NCBI RefSeq assembly: GCF_012978815.1
Contig: NZ_LIWR01000010.1
Location: 1 to 28,705, forward strand
Origin: Campylobacter sp. RM16189
GTDB lineage: Bacteria; Campylobacterota; Campylobacteria; Campylobacterales; Campylobacteraceae
Direction of reading: 5' to 3'
Length of the DNA: 28,705 nucleotides
The notes under the pieces are model-generated. The model was given only the letters and a program-made list of their open reading frames with translations, searched no databases and was not told the DNA's origin. Positions 15,356 through 23,993 of this stretch are shown here, one piece after another. Position 1 is the stretch's first letter, and each line of letters starts with the position of its first letter. A program made the position numbers and the translations under genes.

Positions 15356-16273
15356 TTATATGTCTATTTCATTAAAATACTCCCCAATCTCATCTCTTAT
15401 TATCTCAGCTAGCTCCTTTGGTCCAAGAACTTTGATAAAAGGTATATAGTAGTAAATCAGTGGCTTTATCTCCATTATGTTTGTATACTCTATCTCTACT
15501 TCTACTGATCCGTCATTATCTTTGCCTGTTATGCTTTGTTTTGCATATGGTTTTCTTTCGAAGTATTTTGTAATCTGTGGAGCAAGAAGAAGTCTTGCTT
15601 TCTTTGGCTTTACCAGATCAAACCAGGCCGAGTTTGCGTTTTGTATTCTGTTTTCTATTTCACTACTTATCTCAAATCTATCATCAAGAATCTTTATATC
15701 ACTTATGCTTCTTAGATGAAATTTCTTAAAAGTATCCTTTTTGTTGCTATCAAGCAGCAATAGATACCAAAAACCATCAAACATAGCTAGCTTTAGCGGC
15801 TTTACTTTAAACTCATAGTCGTTATATTTACAAGCTATCTCTTGTTTTTGTTTTATAGACTTTTCAATCAGTTCAAAATTTATAAAGTCATCTTCATTTA
15901 GCTTCTCGTTATTTATATTTGTAAGTATTGGGTGATTTAGCTGCTGTGTAATCTGCTCTAATAATATATGAGCTTTGCTATAAAAATTTGCACCCATACT
16001 CTTTGAGATATTATCAAGTACGTTTAATACTATACGCTCTTCTTGAGTTAGGTTATCTTTGGCGTCTTTATCATCCATGCTCCACATTCTACCTCTTCTT
16101 ACCGCTCCATAATCTGTTAATACATCATATAGATCCCTTTGTATGGTCTTAGTAGACACTCCTAGCTTTTCTGAGAGCTGTGAGATGGAGTGAGGTTTAT
16201 TTCTTATAAGCTGGGCTATTATGTTTATACGTTCGTATTTACTTGTGTTGCTATCAGGAACTATCTTTTTCAT
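15356..16273 (-). CDS. WYL-domain transcription regulator
   Basis: Regulator of 305 aa. Residues about 10-55 form a DeoR/HTH_11-type winged helix (ISQLSEKLGVSTKTIQRDLY). A central WYL domain covers roughly 145-215 (KPLKLAMFDGFWYLLLLD, then KFHLRSISDI), and a C-terminal WCX-like part contains IKPLIYYYIPFIKVLGPKEL. WYL domains sense nucleic acid or nucleotide ligands, and relatives regulate defence islands (BrxR, CapW) or DNA-damage genes (PafBC). ATG 16273 is chosen over 16333 because GAGGAG lies five bases upstream. It is encoded 53 bp after the Sir2-like gene, probably on the same transcript. It is the only full-size regulator in the cargo, hence the best candidate to bind the AGACA...TGTCT palindromes (inferred). 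Confidence 0.85.
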   Translation of the reverse strand: MKKIVPDSNTSKYERINIIAQLIRNKPHSISQLSEKLGVSTKTIQRDLYDVLTDYGAVRRGRMWSMDDKDAKDNLTQEERIVLNVLDNISKSMGANFYSKAHILLEQITQQLNHPILTNINNEKLNEDDFINFELIEKSIKQKQEIACKYNDYEFKVKPLKLAMFDGFWYLLLLDSNKKDTFKKFHLRSISDIKILDDRFEISSEIENRIQNANSAWFDLVKPKKARLLLAPQITKYFERKPYAKQSITGKDNDGSVEVEIEYTNIMEIKPLIYYYIPFIKVLGPKELAEIIRDEIGEYFNEIDI

Positions 16274-16326
16274 CTCTTCTCCTCTATCTGCTATTATACC
16301 AGATAGAGGACTTTTATCTGTCTTAT

Positions 16327-17148
16327 CTAGCATAAGATTGCTTTTAGGGCTTCTAATCCGCCCATCTTTATACTTATCCCGTAATATGGACTTATCTTGG
16401 TATCAGTTGGGTTTATACGTATTAGATTTGCTTTGTTAAATCTCTTTGTCATTCTTTCACCATAAGCTCTTATGGTTGGTACTGCAAGTCCAGCTCCTAT
16501 CTCAATGATAGCAATTTTAGAGTTCATATTTTTACTTAACCAAGCATCATATCTATGATACTGAGCTTTAGTTCTATTCCAGTTAAATACTCCATCATAA
16601 AACATAAGTATATTTGGACGCATTACACATCCGCATTCTTTACATGTTGGCATCTTAGTAGCTTCGAATTTATCTTCATCTACCTCTATCTCATTCTCAT
16701 CTATTGACCAGATGGCTCCATCGTCTTTATATATACACTGAGTGTAGTGTATGCTTCCGTGACACTCGTAAATTTTATCCTTATCAAATCCTGCTTTAGC
16801 AAAGTGTCCGTCTACGTTTGAAGTATATATGAAGTAGTTATCATCTTTTTCTTTACAAAGCTCTCTAAGCAGATAAAATCCCTCGTGAGGGGTAGTGGCA
16901 TTATATAGCTTAAGTCTATGTCCGTAAAATGCCCAAGCAAGCTTTGGATTAGAAAAGAACCACTGAGGATTAGCCATATCTGTAAAGCTTAGATTCTTAT
17001 CTTTTAAAGGCGGATATGCCCTCCAAAATCCTTGGTCTCCACGAAAATCAGGTAGTCCGCTATCTACACTCATTCCAGCTCCAGCTGTGATGATGATGGC
17101 ATCTGCTTCGTTTATTATGTTTTTGGCTGTGATGATTGATGGTTGCAT
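16327..17148 (-). CDS. Sir2-family NAD-dependent protein
   Basis: Sirtuin-fold protein of 273 aa: GAGMSVDSGLPDFRG with the NAD-binding G23-A24-G25, N111-V-D113, catalytic-type H120 in CHGSIH, and a zinc site with C128 and C169/C172/C174. Known sirtuins deacylate lysine using NAD. Related Sir2 domains in defence systems instead degrade NAD, and others (SirTM-type) ADP-ribosylate. A zinc site and HGS favour the enzyme-like classes. ATG 17148 is preferred to 17265, which would overlap the divergent gene; AAAGGA lies six bases before 17148. It is upstream of and probably co-transcribed with the WYL regulator. Deacylase, ADP-ribosyl transferase and NADase all remain possible. Confidence 0.85.
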   Translation of the reverse strand: MQPSIITAKNIINEADAIIITAGAGMSVDSGLPDFRGDQGFWRAYPPLKDKNLSFTDMANPQWFFSNPKLAWAFYGHRLKLYNATTPHEGFYLLRELCKEKDDNYFIYTSNVDGHFAKAGFDKDKIYECHGSIHYTQCIYKDDGAIWSIDENEIEVDEDKFEATKMPTCKECGCVMRPNILMFYDGVFNWNRTKAQYHRYDAWLSKNMNSKIAIIEIGAGLAVPTIRAYGERMTKRFNKANLIRINPTDTKISPYYGISIKMGGLEALKAILC

Positions 17149-17167
17149 TTGAGATCCTTTAGCAAGA

Positions 17168-17217
17168 AGTGTAGCATAAAAAGTGGACAAGAAAGTGGCA
17201 TTATCATGTGGTATAAT
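17168..17217. promoter_or_regulatory. Divergent promoters of Sir2-like and DUF1643 genes, weak operator
   Basis: For the plus gene, -10 box TATAAT is at 17212-17217. Eleven bases upstream lies GGACA-AGAAAG-TGGCA (17185-17200), whose left half and spacer nearly equal the strong site at 25513 (GGACA-AGAGAG-TGTCT) but whose right half is poor. On the minus side TACACT (17173-17168) is also 11 nt from it. Geometry suggests a weak regulon site that would autoregulate the WYL operon. Confidence 0.42.
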
Positions 17218-17244
17218 TTTTAAATTTATTTTAAAGGAGATGCA

Positions 17245-17718
17245 ATGGACAATCAAATTAAACAAGATGCAATATTTTCAAAAGATCGCAAATATAGATA
17301 TGTTTTAACTAGAATTTGGGATGAAAGCAAGCCTATGGTTGCTTTTGTTGGGTTAAATCCGTCAATAGCTGATGAAAATACTACCGATAAAACTATATCA
17401 AGATGCACTAACCTAGCTAAATTTTGGGGTTATGGTGGTTTTTATATGCTAAATTTGTTCGCGATGGTTTCAATGTGTCCTACAATAATATGCACAGCAG
17501 ATGACCCAATCGGCAATGAAAACGATCAATTTATCATAGAATATAGCGACAAAGTTGATAAAGTTATTTGCATGTGGGGAGACAAAGGAAGATTCAATGA
17601 AAGGGGCGCTCAAGTATATAAAATGCTAAAAAATAAGTATTGCCTAAAACTAAATAAAAGTGGAGAGCCGTCACATACTCGCGGTCTTGGTGGCAACCCT
17701 GAGCCTATAAAATTTTAA
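17245..17718 (+). CDS. DUF1643-family protein
   Basis: Protein of 157 aa with the DUF1643 pattern: RYVLTRIWD near the start, then VAFVGLNPSIAD, ENTTDKTISRC, GFYMLNLFA and, near the end, CLKLNKSGEPSHTRGLGG with the conserved G-x-P-x-H. DUF1643 is uncharacterised; members occur often beside restriction and other accessory genes, and the GLNPS motif suggests relation to uracil-DNA-glycosylase-like folds. Treat this as a lead only. The C-terminus ends shortly after the motif, as in the family. AAAGGAG precedes the ATG. It is divergent from the Sir2-like gene and shares its intergenic region. Confidence 0.82.
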   Translation: MDNQIKQDAIFSKDRKYRYVLTRIWDESKPMVAFVGLNPSIADENTTDKTISRCTNLAKFWGYGGFYMLNLFAMVSMCPTIICTADDPIGNENDQFIIEYSDKVDKVICMWGDKGRFNERGAQVYKMLKNKYCLKLNKSGEPSHTRGLGGNPEPIKF

Positions 17719-17738
17719 TTATTTTTTAGTAGTTAAAT

Positions 17739-18314
17739 ATGCTAGAACATATTGTAAATTTGGTTTCTTATGTATATGACTCAACCATCAAAAGCGAACA
17801 AGAGGATTTTAATTATGACTTAAAAGAGCTGTATTGTAGCGCTAAGTCTATTTTTGATCTTATAGATCAGTTACAAACACTTGTGTTTTTTAATGAAAAA
17901 TTTCTGCCGGAATTAAAGCCAGATCAGCCAAATAAATAGATTTTTGTCCGGCCTCAAAGATGATATTGGATTGTGTGAGATTTTTGTACTTGATTTGGCT
18001 AGAAATTTATCACTAGTTGAGATCGACTACAAATTTATTGCAATAGATTCTGGAGTGTACCTGATTTACGATGACTCATATCTAAAAAACGAATTTTTCA
18101 AGTAGATAAAAAGCGACAATGCCTAATTGTAAGACAAATAAAATTTGTAAAAAATAGACTAAAGTTTGATGAAAAAGTAATAAAATTTGAAACTTTAGAA
18201 GATATTACAATTTTTACTAATAAACTAAAGTACGATCTTGTTACATTAAAAAACTATAGGTTAAAAATGAAGGATTTTTTGCTAAAAAATTATGAACTTA
18301 AGGATTTATTTTAG
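17739..18314 (+). pseudogene. Degenerate gene in three frame pieces, about 190 aa originally
   Basis: An ORF of 66 codons starts at 17739 and stops at 17939. From 17941 another frame, without a start codon, continues for 54 codons to a TAG at 18103 (SLVEIDYKFIAIDSGVYLIY). From 18108 the first frame resumes for 68 codons to the TAG at 18312-18314 (KFDEKVIKFETLEDITIFTN). The pieces abut with no gap and have similar composition, so one gene broken by two frameshifts is more likely than three genes. The function is not recognised. The first 66-aa piece could still be expressed. A strong hairpin follows directly. Confidence 0.55.
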
Positions 18315-18320
18315 TGTGAT

Positions 18321-18346
18321 AATAAAGGCGAATTTTCGCCTTTATT
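18321..18346. terminator. Bidirectional terminator hairpin
   Basis: AATAAAGGCGAA (18321-18332) and TTCGCCTTTATT (18335-18346) pair perfectly. GC core with T/A-rich edges on both strands. It sits between convergent degenerate genes. Confidence 0.75.
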
Positions 18347-18900
18347 TAATTTTGTAATACTTTTTTTACAATCTTTTCTTTGTGTGATTTTACAAATTCT
18401 ATAATGTCGTTTGCAATCTGGGCTACACAGTCGTTTTCTAGTGTTTTAATATATTCTGCAAAATCATTGCCGTATTTATACTCCCAAACAAAGGTGTCAA
18501 AATCACTTTTTTTCAGAAACAAGATTTTTGCAATTTATATTCTCATCATCTGTTCATAAGCTAAAATAAGCTCTTTTTAAATTTAGCCCGGCGTAATCCT
18601 TACGAATTATGAATATCTTGAATAAAAAATATCTAAAAGCATCGCATAATCATCTTTAGCATCAACTTCCCAATAATTTATCAAATCAAATTTATTTTCT
18701 AAATTTTTGCTTTAATTTAAAGGCAAAACTATCAAGAATGATCTTGCGATAGTGCACTATAGCATCATTGATTATTTCATAGTTTTTGAACCATTATTTT
18801 TGCCATTTCGTCCACTTTATCCCCTTCATCATCTTTTATGTCTTTTAAAACAATATCTTTTTAGTATTTTAAAAACACCGACAAATCATTTAAATTACAA
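18346..18900 (-). pseudogene. Frameshifted remnant of an unknown gene
   Basis: On the minus strand coherent protein pieces appear in changing frames. Near 18900-18785 lies VLKDIKDDEGDKVDEMAKIM with one internal stop. From about 18785 to 18705 comes YEIINDAIVHYRKIILDSFA in the next frame. From about 18695 to 18615 comes LINYWEVDAKDDYAMLLDIF in a third. From about 18510 to the TAA at 18348-18346 comes TFVWEYKYGNDFAEYIKTLE and a Lys-rich end. Together they suggest one decayed protein of roughly 180 aa. The pieces between about 18620 and 18520 are not readable. I do not recognise the family. Confidence 0.5.
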
Positions 18901-19134
18901 ACCTATTTTCACATCTGCTAAGCCAATTTAATTTTATTTTTATATTAAATTTATTTGTGATTTGATAATCTGTGGTGTTTGTTTTTATACTCTTCGCATG
19001 CGTCGTATCAGTACAAATCAAGAAAAAGCATAAAAATTTTAAAGATGTTATAGCTTTGTAAAATTATAGAATTTTGATTTTTGCCTAAAACTTTTTATCA
19101 AAAGCATCTAAAAAATTTTGTATTTTTTCCTTTA
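18900..19134. other. Stretch without recognisable feature
   Basis: AT-rich DNA between the decayed gene and the IS1595-family element. Minus-strand translations give only short pieces with stops. It probably continues the decayed region. Confidence 0.3.
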
Positions 19135-19678
19135 ATTAATATGGCTCTCTTTAACTTAAGCTCACACAAAGGAGCAGTAAGTTACGATGAGCACAATGAA
19201 AAATAAGTATATAATTCGTTCCCGAATTTCAGAGAAGAAATTTAGAGAAATTCTCAAGTATTTTGCAGAAGACATAGAAGCATCAAAGATATCGAATTTA
19301 ACTAAAATCTCAGAAGTAACGCTATGTAAAATCTTTAGGGAAATAAGAATTCTTATGTTTCAAGAATGTGAAAAAATAAGTAAATTTAGCGGTGAGATAG
19401 AGATTGACGAAAGCTACTTCGGAGCTAAGAGAGTAAGAGGTAAAAGAGGTAGAGGCGCAGCAAATAAAACACCGGTATTCGGTATGCTTAAAAGAAACGG
19501 TAAGGTCTATACCCGGATAGTTAAAAACTGTTCTGCTAGCGAACTAATACCTATACTATCGGAGTTTAGCGAATCGGATGAGAGCGTTATTTATTCTGAT
19601 TGCTGGAAAGCCTATGACGGATTAGTAGATTACGGAGCCAAAGAGCACTACAGGGTAAAACACTCAAAGAATGAATTT

Positions 19679-19709
19679 TAGCTGCGCTACGCTTGCTACT
19701 TTACAAGAC
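19679..19709 (+). repeat. 31-bp hairpin insertion, copy 1
   Basis: Begins TAGCTGCG and ends CAAGAC. Contains two small stems, GCG-cta-CGC and CTTG-ctacttta-CAAG. Inserted after GAATTT in the transposase gene; removal restores the reading frame and family sequence. Same outline as copy 2. Confidence 0.65.
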
Positions 19710-19749
19710 GCTAACGGTAAAAATCATATAAACGGTATAGAGAATTTTT

Positions 19750-19783
19750 TAGCTGCGACTTCGTCTTGCTACTGCAAGCAGAC
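19750..19783 (+). repeat. 34-bp hairpin insertion, copy 2
   Basis: Begins TAGCTGCG and ends CAAGCAGAC. Contains stems GAC-ttc-GTC and CTTGC-tact-GCAAG. Inserted within a TGG codon after GAATTTT; removal restores that tryptophan and the frame. The stem bases differ from copy 1 but pairing is kept, so structure seems conserved. Confidence 0.65.
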
Positions 19784-19954
19784 GGGGATATGCTAAACAT
19801 AGACTAGCTAAATTTAAAGGCATTAAGAAAGAGAATTTCTTACTTCATCTTAAAGAGTGTGAATTTAGATATAATACTAAAACTACGCAGGAAGACTTAT
19901 ATCAAAAACTGTTGAGATTAATAAGAGAGAATCCGCTTAAGTTTAATTGAGCCA

Positions 19955-20977
19955 TTAATATATTTCATCACAAAAACCCAATACTTTGTAATTCTTTTGC
20001 AGGCTATCTACAATAATTAGATCATCTTTAAAAACAATAAATTCATTTTCAGATATTTTTTTAAATACTTTATCAAAAAAGACAGGACGGATAATTTCTG
20101 CACTAGAATCCACATAATAATCATCACAAAAACCAACCAGTCCATTTTCTTGTACATAAAACATATCACAACCAATATAGCTTATTATTTGAGATTTTGG
20201 CTTTAAAATAACATTGCCATCTAAATCACAAATTCCATAACAATCAGTCTCATAGTGTGTTTTAAAATCCTGAAAAACAATAAAATCACCATAACGAATC
20301 ATCGGTTTATAGGGTAAAACATATGAATTATGCAAATCACTAACCGCCCATTTATCTCCAAATTTACCGGCATATATTGAATCTATTTGATTGTTATCAG
20401 ACGTGAATGTTTGAAGACCATAAATTTCACTAAAACCTTGCAAAACTTGCTTTCTTAATTCTACACTATAATAATTAACTTTACCATTTTTCTCTTTTAT
20501 TTTAATCAACCCAGAATGAAAACGGGACAGTTCAAATTGTGGCAAATTTGGATCAATATTTATACCATTTATAAGTAGATTTTGAACTTTTTGACCGCTT
20601 AAATCAAATAAAAAACTACTTTCATTATTAATAGCTAATAAAAGATCATTCATTTTCTCAATATCGCTAAAAATGCAAGGCAAAATTAGCTTACCAAAGC
20701 AATCATAAAAGCCAACTTCCCTCTCGTCGCTAATTATAGACCCGCGGGAATATACAAAAAATCCACCATCGCCTGCTAAATAAAACTGAGTAGCCTTTTG
20801 TAAAAATCTAAGTTCTGTATCAAAAATAAAAAGTGCAGATTCTTCTTCCTTAAATAATATAGCAAGCAAAAAAGTGCCTGTTTTTAGCTTTTTTGCGAGG
20901 GTAAATTCAGGTTTTATGATTACTTCATTACCGTTTTTAATCCCGTATCTGCCATTTTCTACAAACAATTCCATCAT
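19955..20977 (-). CDS. WG-repeat protein, 340 aa
   Basis: Soluble beta-rich protein with degenerate WG (KWG) repeats: ENGRYGIKNGNEVIIKPEF at residues 6-24, then VGFYDCFGKLILPCIFSDIE, CYGICDLDGNVILKP, and GLVGFCDDYYVDSSAEIIRP near 290-310. Each unit has the W/F/Y-G-x-x-D/N-x-x-G-x-x-I/V-x-P outline. WG repeats are thought to form a propeller or solenoid used for binding; no enzyme domain is present. AAAAAGG precedes two adjacent ATGs (20977, 20974). The 3' end abuts the IS1595 element but appears native. Its role in the island is unknown. Confidence 0.8.
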   Translation of the reverse strand: MMELFVENGRYGIKNGNEVIIKPEFTLAKKLKTGTFLLAILFKEEESALFIFDTELRFLQKATQFYLAGDGGFFVYSRGSIISDEREVGFYDCFGKLILPCIFSDIEKMNDLLLAINNESSFLFDLSGQKVQNLLINGINIDPNLPQFELSRFHSGLIKIKEKNGKVNYYSVELRKQVLQGFSEIYGLQTFTSDNNQIDSIYAGKFGDKWAVSDLHNSYVLPYKPMIRYGDFIVFQDFKTHYETDCYGICDLDGNVILKPKSQIISYIGCDMFYVQENGLVGFCDDYYVDSSAEIIRPVFFDKVFKKISENEFIVFKDDLIIVDSLQKNYKVLGFCDEIY

Positions 20978-20992
20978 TTTTCCTTTTTAGAA

Positions 20993-21026
20993 ATTGTAAT
21001 CAAAATTTTAGGACATTTTTTATTCC
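20993..21026 (-). promoter_or_regulatory. Possible promoter of the WG-repeat gene with a half operator
   Basis: -10 box TACAAT on the minus strand (20998-20993) and GGACAT at 21011-21016 in the operator position, 12 nt away. Only the left half matches the palindrome. It overlaps the 3' end of the DUF262/DUF1524 gene. Confidence 0.28.
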
Positions 21027-22744
21027 AACTCTAGCAACCTTTTCATCTCTTCGCCGTGTTTTTTACATTTTTTATAAGTCCATTGCTCGTTTTCTTTCAA
21101 GCCCTCTAAAGCTAAAAGCATTTTTAAACTTTGAATATTTTTATTTTTGTTAATCCAATCCTTAACCATTGCTTTTTTCACAATAGGATCAGAAGCGTTA
21201 AGACTAGAATTCCTTGATTGTGTTAAAAGTGCTAAATTTCCAAATTCATCCACTTTGTCTTGATTTGATTTTTTTTGACCGATATTGTTATTATTTTCCG
21301 AATATCCTTTATCCCAATCATCTTTTTTAATTTGTGGCTGAATATGCTCTACTGAATTTAAACGAGTTAGATAGTATTTTGCTTCAATTTTTTTTATTTG
21401 CTCGTCGGCATATAAGTCTTTCCATGGTTTTTTATCTTCTTTGTGATACATTTTTTTCCAAAGCAAATACTCAAGCCTATAAAACCAGTAGTGTGGAGTG
21501 TTGGTACCTTGGTCTAAATTTAGCCCTTTTTTAATTTTTTTCTTAGTCTTATAATTATCTATCTTTTCTAAAATTTCAATCAAATATGATATATCTCTTT
21601 TTCTATCAATAACACTAAAAACACATCTAATCCACTCTTGAGCCTTATGATTTTCAGCCGTAAAATTAAACAAAAGCTCTATCATTTGTAGCTCTTTTGG
21701 CTTATCTATCTTAAAAAAGGAATCTGCATCTTGTATATCCCTAAAGTATGGCTTATCTTGCTCATCTCTTTTAAAGACAAAGTAATCAAAAATAATTTTA
21801 AATTTAAGCAAGTGAAGGATGAAATTTTTTACTTTTTCGGCTTCTGCTTTTTCATATTTAAAATTTTTTCCAAAGGCATCTAGTAAATTTAAATTTGACA
21901 TTGCAAACTTTTTATCAATAACTCCGCGAAAGCACTTAAGGGCATTTATCAAAAGATAGTCAAAGCTGATAATACTTTTATATTCATTGACTGAATCCGG
22001 CATATTGTCGTATTTGATTAAATTAAATAAACTTGGCATGTTGTTTAGTGTTGGGTCTTTTACAAATTTTAAAAAGCTATTTCTTATCTTTTCTATCGTT
22101 TTTTCTTTATCATTGTTTTTGTAATAAATCATATCTTCTAAATAATAATCCATATTTGCACAGAATTCCCAAATTGTGCCAAATTTTTCTTCTTCATCTT
22201 CAAGGCAACTTAAAAATTTAGCCTTTAAAATTTGATGTTTTTCAAGCTGAACGCTACGCGAATTTATAAGCTCAAAATACCTTGTGATGTCCGTATCAGC
22301 AGGCAAAGTCGTGATAGTAAATGAAATTTTATCTAAAAGCTCTTTTGTCAGCCTATCTTTATTTTGCAAAATAACCCTTAAATTTTCTCTCATATTTTCA
22401 TTTTTACAAAGATCCAAATTTGAGCAGTCCTTAGTCCTTAAAAATGCACTGTCCTCATCTCTTATCTCATAATCAAGCTCAAAAAGCAAGCTCTTATCAC
22501 AAACCATCAGTATAAGATAAAGCGTAGTTAGCCTTTGCTGTCCGTCGATGACATTGTCGTCTTTATCAACAACAATATTGCCTATATAGTATCTAGCTTT
22601 TTCAGCATGCTCCAAATCTGCAATCAGTGTCAAAACTTCATCGCTTTGCCAAGCATATTCTCTTTGATAAAGCGGGATTTTAAATTTTTCTCCACTCAAA
22701 TCTTTTATTGTAAATTCTTTAATGAATTTGTTATTATCGTACAT
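21020..22744 (-). CDS. DUF262-DUF1524 protein (GmrSD-like predicted nuclease)
   Basis: Protein of 574 aa. The N-terminal DUF262 domain has IPLYQREYAW (23-32) and D67-GQQR71-LTTLYLI, the ParB-like nucleotide-binding and hydrolysis motif. The C-terminal DUF1524 HNH nuclease has SVEH467IQPQ, G-N503-LALL and N512. This is the architecture of fused GmrSD-type type IV restriction enzymes, which cut modified (for example glucosyl-hydroxymethylcytosine) phage DNA using nucleotide hydrolysis, and of related BrxU-like enzymes. The start overlaps the end of the upstream DUF262 gene by 11 bp, with AAGGGCAG as a weak ribosome site, so translation is probably coupled. The actual DNA target cannot be told from sequence. 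Confidence 0.88.
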   Translation of the reverse strand: MYDNNKFIKEFTIKDLSGEKFKIPLYQREYAWQSDEVLTLIADLEHAEKARYYIGNIVVDKDDNVIDGQQRLTTLYLILMVCDKSLLFELDYEIRDEDSAFLRTKDCSNLDLCKNENMRENLRVILQNKDRLTKELLDKISFTITTLPADTDITRYFELINSRSVQLEKHQILKAKFLSCLEDEEEKFGTIWEFCANMDYYLEDMIYYKNNDKEKTIEKIRNSFLKFVKDPTLNNMPSLFNLIKYDNMPDSVNEYKSIISFDYLLINALKCFRGVIDKKFAMSNLNLLDAFGKNFKYEKAEAEKVKNFILHLLKFKIIFDYFVFKRDEQDKPYFRDIQDADSFFKIDKPKELQMIELLFNFTAENHKAQEWIRCVFSVIDRKRDISYLIEILEKIDNYKTKKKIKKGLNLDQGTNTPHYWFYRLEYLLWKKMYHKEDKKPWKDLYADEQIKKIEAKYYLTRLNSVEHIQPQIKKDDWDKGYSENNNNIGQKKSNQDKVDEFGNLALLTQSRNSSLNASDPIVKKAMVKDWINKNKNIQSLKMLLALEGLKENEQWTYKKCKKHGEEMKRLLELE

Positions 22745-23990
22745 TTAGTCTGCCCTTTTTAAATTTATTTTTTATCTCATCTTTAAAATATGTAGCGTCT
22801 ATAAAATACTTTTTTTGCCCGGAATAAAGTTTATTATCTTTATCTTGTTTTAAATCTAATCCACCTATTTGACTAACTTTTCTTTTCAATTTATCTAACA
22901 CGACGATTTTATTAGACGCAAAGGCTATTTCTACAAAACACTCTTTCATCTCACTTGCAACATTTTCTTTTGTTATCCTGTCATCTTTTAGCCGCAAATT
23001 TAAAAGTATAATCTGCAAACATTTCTCCACCTCATAGCTATCATCGCTAAATTTATCATGGTAAAATAGCAAAAGTGCTTTGTAAATTTTATTTAAATAG
23101 GCATTGCCACCCCAAAGTCTATCGTAGCATGTAAAGCTCTCATCCTTGGAAAGCTCTAAATAAAAATCGGCGTATTTTTGCAGGTATTTAAAAAAGGCAA
23201 GTCCGCCTTGGACTGATGATGTAAGCGTAAAATCGCTATGGTATTTGTCAAACAATATCTCGCTGTTTAAAAACTCGCTTTTAAAGTTAGTGTAAATATC
23301 AGCCCGCCTAAGCTCATTGCCCCATAGTTTGCCTCTTACGGCTGCTTTTATGATGGCGATTAGCCCCAAAACTTCGGTAAAGACATCTTTATCATTTATC
23401 TTTGTCTTAAGTGCATTTTCAAACTCCATCGCACACTCTTTTTGTCTGTTTTTTCTTTGCACAAATCTTATATGATGTCCTTTTAGTAAGTCCTTATCAT
23501 CAAGCGATTTACCGCGTGTATTTTGAGAGTTAAAAAGCACAAAAGCTTCGTCTAAATCAGTCGTGGAGATGTAGGTTACAAGCACATTTTTATTAAGATA
23601 GTCTATAAATTTTTCGTCAATTTTTTTATCTTCTTTGTATCGATTTATAAGTTGCTTGTTCTTTTTTAATGCATCACCTGAATTTATATTGTCATATTCT
23701 AACTTCTCTTTTATAGAATTCTCCAAAATCAAATATATTGTTGTTAATCTTTGCTGTCCATCAACGATGTTTAAAATTTCATCATTTAAATTTTCTTTTT
23801 CTTTATGAAATATAACATTGCCTATTAGATAATTTTCTTTGCCAAGCTCCATTGCCAGTTTTATATCATCAATCAGCTCATTTACATTATCCTCACTCCA
23901 AACATAGGGGCGTTGATAAGGCGGTATCTTTAACTTTTTTTTAAAAAGATCACCGACATTACAACTGCCTACATCAAGTTGATCACTCAT
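22734..23990 (-). CDS. DUF262 protein without an HNH domain
   Basis: Protein of 418 aa with the DUF262 signatures IPPYQRPYVW (22-31) and D77-GQQR81-LTTIYLI, and FNSQNTRGKSLDDKDLLKGH, the conserved N-x-R-G-x-x-L block. After about residue 270 there is a helical region, but no H...N...N nuclease motif as in its downstream partner. It may be a regulatory or DNA-sensing subunit for the DUF262-DUF1524 protein, as two-gene GmrS/GmrD systems divide the tasks. AAAGGATAAAG precedes the ATG, which lies three bases after the DUF2779 gene. The two DUF262 proteins are paralogues over the N-terminal third. Confidence 0.85.
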   Translation of the reverse strand: MSDQLDVGSCNVGDLFKKKLKIPPYQRPYVWSEDNVNELIDDIKLAMELGKENYLIGNVIFHKEKENLNDEILNIVDGQQRLTTIYLILENSIKEKLEYDNINSGDALKKNKQLINRYKEDKKIDEKFIDYLNKNVLVTYISTTDLDEAFVLFNSQNTRGKSLDDKDLLKGHHIRFVQRKNRQKECAMEFENALKTKINDKDVFTEVLGLIAIIKAAVRGKLWGNELRRADIYTNFKSEFLNSEILFDKYHSDFTLTSSVQGGLAFFKYLQKYADFYLELSKDESFTCYDRLWGGNAYLNKIYKALLLFYHDKFSDDSYEVEKCLQIILLNLRLKDDRITKENVASEMKECFVEIAFASNKIVVLDKLKRKVSQIGGLDLKQDKDNKLYSGQKKYFIDATYFKDEIKNKFKKGRLNVR

Positions 23991-23993
23991 ACT

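Larger units (their letters stand above)
19187..19950 (+). pseudogene. IS1595-family transposase, disrupted by two short hairpin insertions
   Basis: DDE transposase of the ISXO2-like type. The open part (19187-19681) has GEIEIDESYFG with the first catalytic Asp and VIYSDCWKAYDGL with the second. It stops at a TAG just after HSKNEF. Removing 31 bp (19679-19709) restores ANGKNHINGIENF. Removing a second 34 bp (19750-19783) restores W-GYAKHRLAKF and an open frame to the TGA at 19948. The reconstructed protein is about 230 aa, normal for the family. Both insertions shift the frame, so the copy is inactive unless a related transposase acts in trans. AAGGAG precedes the ATG. Confidence 0.85.
19135..19961 (+). 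mobile_element. IS1595-family insertion sequence with 8-bp target duplication, defective
   Basis: The element spans 19143-19953 (811 bp). Terminal inverted repeats are GGCTCTCTTTAACTTAA at the left and, on the plus strand, TTAAGTTTAATTGAGCC at the right, 14 of 17 matching. Both sides carry the direct repeat ATTAATAT (19135-19142 and 19954-19961), the eight-base duplication usual for this family. The right end overlaps the last transposase codons. The insertion lies at the very end of the WG-repeat gene, whose TAA stop falls inside the duplicated target, so that gene keeps its native end. Confidence 0.88.

Noticed and set aside
21011..21025. GGACATTTTTTATTC as a full regulon operator
   Set aside because: Only the left half matches and it overlaps the end of a coding region; listed only as a weak site.
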